Of a stretch of 64,000 nucleotides of DNA, positions 59,721 to 64,000 are shown piece by piece. The notes below the pieces were generated by a model. That model had not been told where the DNA came from. It did not search any database and saw nothing but the letters and a program-made list of their open reading frames with translations. The position numbers and the translations under genes are program-made. The stretch is from contig NZ_VOHL01000001.1 of the NCBI RefSeq assembly GCF_007859195.1, positions 186,001 through 250,000 on the forward strand, given 5' to 3'. The stretch comes from Streptococcus cuniculipharyngis. GTDB taxonomy: Bacteria; Bacillota; Bacilli; Lactobacillales; Streptococcaceae. Within the stretch, counting starts at the first letter, position 1, and every line of letters begins with the position of its first letter.

Positions 59721-60894
59721 ATTCTTTTCAGACTTTGTTTCTAAAAGAGAAGGAAAGGACTCTTATATAGTTGGAAGGAGAAAATTAAATCGTTATATTG
59801 AAGTTTCAGATGATGCATATGAGATTATCAAATCAATAATGGAATTAGAGAATTTGGAATTAATTAAGCATGAATTATCCTCCTTTTCTACTTATGAAAT
59901 AGAAAATTTCATTAGTGAACTAGTCGAATTAAATTTTCTTGAAATAATTAATGGAGAATTGATTACATCTGAAAATATTCAAAAAAAAGGGATAAGTTTT
60001 CCATGGATAAGTCAGAGAGTACTGAAAATTATTTTCAATAAGGTCACTATTTTTTTATGGGCATTATATATAAGTTATGTTTATTTGTTTTTGTTTCCCC
60101 ATTTTCCAAGTTCTTTGTTAGATTATACAAATATCTTTTTTTCAAAATCTCTACTCATAACAACCATTACGGTCACAGTTTTAGATTTTATTTTAGTAAT
60201 GTTCCATGAATTCAGTCATTTTTTATCTATTAGGCTTCTTGGTGGCGAATTAGGATTTATTGGTATAGGAAGAAGATTCTTTTATTTTGTTTTTGAGACT
60301 CGAATTGATAATATTTGGTTACTGGAAAAGCCAAAGCGTATAATAGTTTATTTATCTGGAATGCTTTGTGACATTACATTGTTATCATTTTTTATTTTAG
60401 TTGCAAATTTTACGAAAGTTCCGTTTTTCTATAATATATCTAGGGTTGCAATCCTCCTTTTAGTAGTAGGGTTAATTTTTGAATTTAAATTTTATTTAAA
60501 AACTGATTTGTATTTTGTTGTAGCAGATATCCTGAATTCTAGAACCTTGATGAGTGATTCGCTTAAGTTCATAAAAAATTGTTTCAAGTATGACGGAATT
60601 TCAGTTGTATCTAAGTACTATAGTATTCTAATTTGCTTGGGATTAATAATTGAACTTTTCATTCTTGTTAAAGTAGGTATTCCAACTAGTATTTTAGCGG
60701 TAGTTCAAACTTATAACAATTTTATAAATAAAGAATGGGATTATTTTTGGTCAAATTTAGTTGTTATTTTACTTACTTGTATCGAATTATTTTTTGTAGG
60801 CATGGTATTCATCAAGGAGAAATTAATTAAATCTGGAAATTCTTCCAGCCAGGTTAAAGGCTTGAAAAGATATAAACCCACCAATTTTGGCTAG
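59698..60894 (+). CDS. Membrane M50 (site-2-protease-like) peptidase with N-terminal PqqD-like domain
   Basis: This protein of 398 residues has about 90 cytoplasmic residues with a PqqD-like pattern (RRKLNRYIEVSDDAYEIIK, then ENFISELVELNFLEI). Six or so membrane helices follow. LVMFHEFSHFLSIRLLGG carries the HExxH zinc site (about 170-174), and TDLYFVVADILNS supplies the third-ligand aspartate (about 277). M50 proteins with peptide-binding domains occur in other peptide clusters. It may remove the leader and release the product through the membrane, since no ABC exporter is encoded nearby. ATG 59698 overlaps the upstream gene. The role is inferred. Confidence 0.7.
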   Translation: MSSEKKIKFFSDFVSKREGKDSYIVGRRKLNRYIEVSDDAYEIIKSIMELENLELIKHELSSFSTYEIENFISELVELNFLEIINGELITSENIQKKGISFPWISQRVLKIIFNKVTIFLWALYISYVYLFLFPHFPSSLLDYTNIFFSKSLLITTITVTVLDFILVMFHEFSHFLSIRLLGGELGFIGIGRRFFYFVFETRIDNIWLLEKPKRIIVYLSGMLCDITLLSFFILVANFTKVPFFYNISRVAILLLVVGLIFEFKFYLKTDLYFVVADILNSRTLMSDSLKFIKNCFKYDGISVVSKYYSILICLGLIIELFILVKVGIPTSILAVVQTYNNFINKEWDYFWSNLVVILLTCIELFFVGMVFIKEKLIKSGNSSSQVKGLKRYKPTNFG

Positions 60895-62161
60895 ACTGTA
60901 GGACTTTTGGGGAGAACTAGTAAATTAAAAAGACAAAACTTTTTCGAAAAAAATATGATAAAGAAAATGTAGTTAGGCAAATATTCTATTCACCAAAGGG
61001 GTATGATAATTGAGATTGCTATAAACACGAGGATAATTTGGTCAATGGGTATAATCTGTGAGTTTAACCATAATAATCGCATGAAATAGTTATTTCCGAA
61101 CTATAGTACAGTAGTTTAGAACAGATTCAATGCTTGCTCTATAACAAAATAGCTAAGTAAAAGTATTGTTTTCATATTGAAAATATTTCATGCGATTGTC
61201 GTATGTCTTAATATCTAATTTTTTCAAAGACTAAAATCGCTCTTTTAACAAATTCCATCTTGAAGGCGGGCACGTGCTCTCAGTTGTGGTATCATCATAA
61301 GGATAGATTGATTCAGAGAACGTCTGATATTAAAAGACTGAAGTAACTCGTAAGTTAAACTATTACCTCTATCAGAATGGAAGAGATATATGACGAACAC
61401 GAATATAGATCTAATCAGTTATTAGAACTTTTAACGGCTGACGATAGTCAAAAGGATCTGTTCAAGTGATTGGACATAGGTGCCACATTTGTACCTGATT
61501 AATGGGATTTGAAGCCTATTTTCTGAATACAGGCAGAAAAATTTTATGATCTTTAAGATCCGACTAATTCGATAATGATAGAGGTAGAGGCTATGACTGT
61601 TGAGTATGTGTTGAATTTACTTTGTACCAAATTTAGCTTTGTTTTCCAAGAGTACTGCTTTTACTTCTTTCTATAATTCCATTTATGGAATAGGTATCAA
61701 AGCCTGATAGTAATAGCTGAAATACAGTATATCCAATAGAAAGCACATAGATAAGAAACAGTATTTTCTCTTGTTGGCGGTGGTTATCTGCTTTTTGAGG
61801 TCACTATAATTGCTGTTTACTTTAAGATAACTACCTGCATTTCAAATTCTTCATTTCGCTTGCAGAGTTCAATGAGTTGTCGCGGTTTAACAGTTAGATT
61901 ATCAACGGTTCTGATTTAAGTCACATTCTCTTATAAACTCTCTATGCTTTTTCCACCTTAGTGAAAATCAACGAATTATTATTTAAAAATGTTAATAAAT
62001 TAACGACGTGATTCTCAAGATAAATTTTCCCCTGGTTTACTAAATACAGAACACTTTATATTTTTAAGCTATTTTGGTGTTTTCGATTTACACTGTCATA
62101 TTATGACAATTTCCCTAATTTCTCTTAGAAATAAATTATACTTTTCTTAGGAGAAAGCTAG
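60895..62161. other. Gene-free decayed stretch between the peptide cluster and the xis/int end
   Basis: This is 1267 bases of AT-rich sequence with no intact frame. Its middle holds a minus-strand transposase relic (listed separately). Nothing else recognisable is seen at 60895-61150 or 61900-62100. Confidence 0.6.
61150..61900 (-). pseudogene. Decayed IS3-family transposase (orfB) relic
   Basis: Translated on the minus strand in shifting frames with many stops, it shows pieces in the right order for an IS3-type integrase domain: KEVKAVLLENKAKFGTK, then FHSDRGNSLTYELLQSFNIR (second DDE aspartate region), and a YDNRMKYFQYENN-like piece near the C-terminal end. No terminal inverted repeats were identified. 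It marks past insertion near the cargo island. Confidence 0.55.
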
Positions 62162-62386
62162 ATGTACCAACGGATAAGGGATTTGAGGGAAGATCACGAT
62201 ATTACTCAAAAGTTTGTTGCTAATTTACTTTCCTTCTCTCATACAAACTATGCAAAAATTGAGAGAGGAGAGGTTGCCTTAACGGCAGATGTTCTTGTGT
62301 AGCTTTCTAAACTATATAACGTTAGTACGGATTACCTATTAGGATTAACAGATTGTCCAGATAGAATAAAACATAGAATAAAATAG
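62162..62386 (+). pseudogene. Cro/CI-type regulator, broken by an in-frame TAG
   Basis: The frame encodes an XRE repressor start (MYQRIRDLREDHDITQKFVA, SHTNYAKIERGE) and, after TAG at 62300-62302, continues in frame with LSKLYNVSTDYLLGLTD. The break separates the last helices. Such regulators usually control xis/int in ICEs. Without readthrough a 46-residue fragment results, lacking the final helix. Confidence 0.72.
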
Positions 62387-62655
62387 TCTCTCCTAGCTGT
62401 TCATTGAAAATTGAATAGACCAAGGTGGGACTTTAATCATTTGTGGAGCAAATTAGTCAGATACGCCGTGACATGAGCGAGAATTATCAGCTATAAAATA
62501 GAGTGGTTCTCTATCTGCCATGACACAAGTGAGGACAATGATACTTCTAACCGTTTAGGCTGCCAGCGAGAAAGGACAGCGGGTGCAATCCCCATGAGGA
62601 ACCGAACCAGTTCTACCCACGGAGGTCATAAATTATAGAGTATAAGGAGGCAAAT
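62387..62655 (+). other. Untranslated stretch upstream of xis
   Basis: This is 269 bases without a convincing gene; a very short GTG frame near 62442 stops after about 18 codons. GCTGCC and GGACAGCGGG near 62550-62582 could pair and suggest a structured leader. No known RNA family is recognised. Confidence 0.35.
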
Positions 62656-62892
62656 GTGAAAGTAAAATATGTGCCCGTTGAAAATGCAATAGCTGAGTGG
62701 GGGGATAAAAAATCTCTTCTGAAACGCTGGGAAGGATTGAATCAGTATACCTTGAATCGCTGGATTACTGAGATGCGAGAACATCGACAATTTAAGCAAT
62801 ATGTTATCACCCCTACTCACAAATTGGTTTTTATCAACCTCGATGGTTTTGAGGAGTTTTTACGCTGGAAGCAGCGAATAGTGGTAAAATAA
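62656..62892 (+). CDS. xis: Excisionase (Xis)-like DNA-binding protein
   Basis: This small basic protein of 78 residues starts at GTG with AAGGAGG five bases upstream. KSLLKRWEGLNQYTLNRWIT is a MerR-like winged-helix element and INLDGFEEFLRWKQR a typical C-terminal excisionase helix. It lies directly before the integrase in the same direction, as in Tn5252-type ends. It would direct integrase towards excision. Confidence 0.78.
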   Translation: MKVKYVPVENAIAEWGDKKSLLKRWEGLNQYTLNRWITEMREHRQFKQYVITPTHKLVFINLDGFEEFLRWKQRIVVK

Positions 62893-62974
62893 GGGAAATC
62901 GTGCTATAATGGTAGATGGGAATTTATTCTACTAGAACTATTTCAGTTTTCTTTTTTATTGAGAGGATGGAAGT

Positions 62975-64000
62975 ATGTACTATAGAACAAGACAAACAAA
63001 GGTAGGGAACAATTCGCTATGAAATAGGTGATAAATACAGAGACCCTTTGACTGGAAAGTGGAAGAATGTCACTGTTTCCTACACAAAAAATACTAGTCG
63101 TGCCAGAAAGCAAGTCGAGCGTGAACTTCAAGATAAAATCGCTGAAGCTATCTCAGTAACTGAAAATAGATACTTGCCTGAAACGATTCAAACATTTGGT
63201 CAACTGAAGCAGAATTGGCTAGAATCCTGGTCAGTCTCTGTTAAGCCTCAGACAGTAAAACGGGAAGAGTTGGTTATCAAGAGATTAGGGCAGATTATAG
63301 GAGATGACTACTTACTGTGTAAAATCACACCACTGTTGATGAAAAATAGTCTTTCAACTTATATGTCTAAGTATGATGCTTCTCCGTCAACAATGACGCA
63401 TATAAAGAGTACGTGCAATAAGATATTTAATCATGGTGTTTTATATAACATCATTGCTTATTCACCGATGACAGCTATTAAGTTGGATATACCTCTTGAA
63501 AAAAAACGAGAGGCAAGTAGGAGACGCGAAGCAAAATTTTTAGAAATCCATGAGTTACATGCTTTCTTTGACACTTTGAGAAGGCGTCGAAATCCTAGCT
63601 ATTATGACTTAGCCATCGTGCTTTTATTTTCTGGAATACGAATTGGAGAAGCAGCGTTCACAGAGGAAGATTTTAATGTGAAAACAGGTGTATTGACGAT
63701 TGATAAATCGCTCCAGTATAACGATTTACGAGTTGAAGATTATTATTTTGATAGCACCAAGACCATTAACTCTGAGCGACAGGTTGTTTTACCCCAAGTA
63801 GCTTGTGAAGCAATTTTAAGAACTATAGAACGTGGTAAAGAGTTTGATAGCTATACTGAAGCTAATCCTTGCCCAAGTTTCAGAACCTCTCCGAGTATTT
63901 TTAGAACAGAATATGGTTCGCCGATTACATCACACTCATTCAGAGAAGTTTTAGCGAGAGTTGAAAAGGAATTATTGGCAACATGCGAGGAAAGGTATGG
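62975..64000 (+). pseudogene. int: Tyrosine-recombinase integrase, frameshifted near its start and cut by the window edge
   Basis: A frame starting MYYRTRQTKVG meets TGA at 63020. Removing one A at 63008-63009 joins it to TIRYEIGDKYRDPLTGKWKN, which then stays open to base 64000. The visible part has an AP2-like arm-binding domain, a core-binding domain (FGQLKQNWLESWSVSVKPQT) and the catalytic start with LLFSGIRIGEA (first arginine). Later catalytic residues lie outside. It points outward, so the right ICE end should lie within a few hundred bases. An internal start is possible. Confidence 0.8.

Noticed and set aside
1..64000. CRISPR arrays, tRNA and rRNA genes
   Set aside because: No regularly spaced repeats, cloverleaf or rRNA-like stretches were seen on either strand by eye.

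Overview
The window reads as chromosome of a low-GC, pyogenic-type Streptococcus (roughly 40% GC by eye) followed by an almost complete integrative and conjugative element (ICE). The species is inferred only from gene content and order: pgm-coaBC-panT, the lipoate/macrodomain/SirTM operon followed by fhs and cls, asd with its lactic-acid-bacterial asd RNA, guaC and pepF. The exact species cannot be fixed from sequence alone.

Positions 1-18880 are ordinary core genome. They hold phosphoglucomutase (partial), a pantothenate transporter and CoaB/CoaC on the minus strand. Next is a seven-gene plus-strand operon for lipoylation-dependent ADP-ribosylation: a LipL-like protein, two flavin-dependent oxidoreductases, GcvH-L, a macrodomain, SirTM and LplA. 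After it come fhs, cls, the asd small RNA, asd, an ATP-cone protein, guaC, pepF, an amidohydrolase, an ABM-domain protein and a CPBP protease.

Positions about 19000 to the window end are an ICE of the Tn5252/Tn5253 type. Its left junction lies in the first codons of rbgA (ylqF): the rbgA promoter and the codons for MATIQW remain and the frame then diverges. The integrase at the right edge points outward. The ICE carries RepA_N replication, a C5 methyltransferase, a type IV secretion system (VirD4, VirB6-, VirB3/PrgI-, VirB4- and VirB1-like), an AbiE-like nucleotidyltransferase pair and an antigen I/II adhesin with an LPQTG anchor. It also carries a giant SNF2 helicase/N6-methyltransferase, a toprim protein, a DUF4365-like nuclease, oriT, two MobC-like proteins and a relaxase. 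Parts are damaged: the giant helicase gene has two in-frame TAG codons, a Cro/CI regulator has one, and the integrase has a one-base frameshift near its start.

The most interesting part is an AT-rich cargo island at 55100-60900, between the relaxase and the xis/int end. A PlcR/TprA-type RNPP regulator is followed by a 45-codon Phr-like signal peptide under a near-consensus promoter. Next is what looks like a ribosomally made peptide (RiPP) operon: an E1/ThiF-like enzyme with an N-terminal PqqD-like domain, a 34-residue precursor ending KRGGRNTINPES, a peptide-arginase-like enzyme, an isochorismatase-fold hydrolase and a membrane M50 protease. The arginase and protease also start with PqqD-like domains. 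I know of no characterised pathway with this set. Arginase-made ornithine joined by the E1-like enzyme to a carboxylate of the same peptide is a testable guess.

No tRNA, rRNA or CRISPR array was seen.
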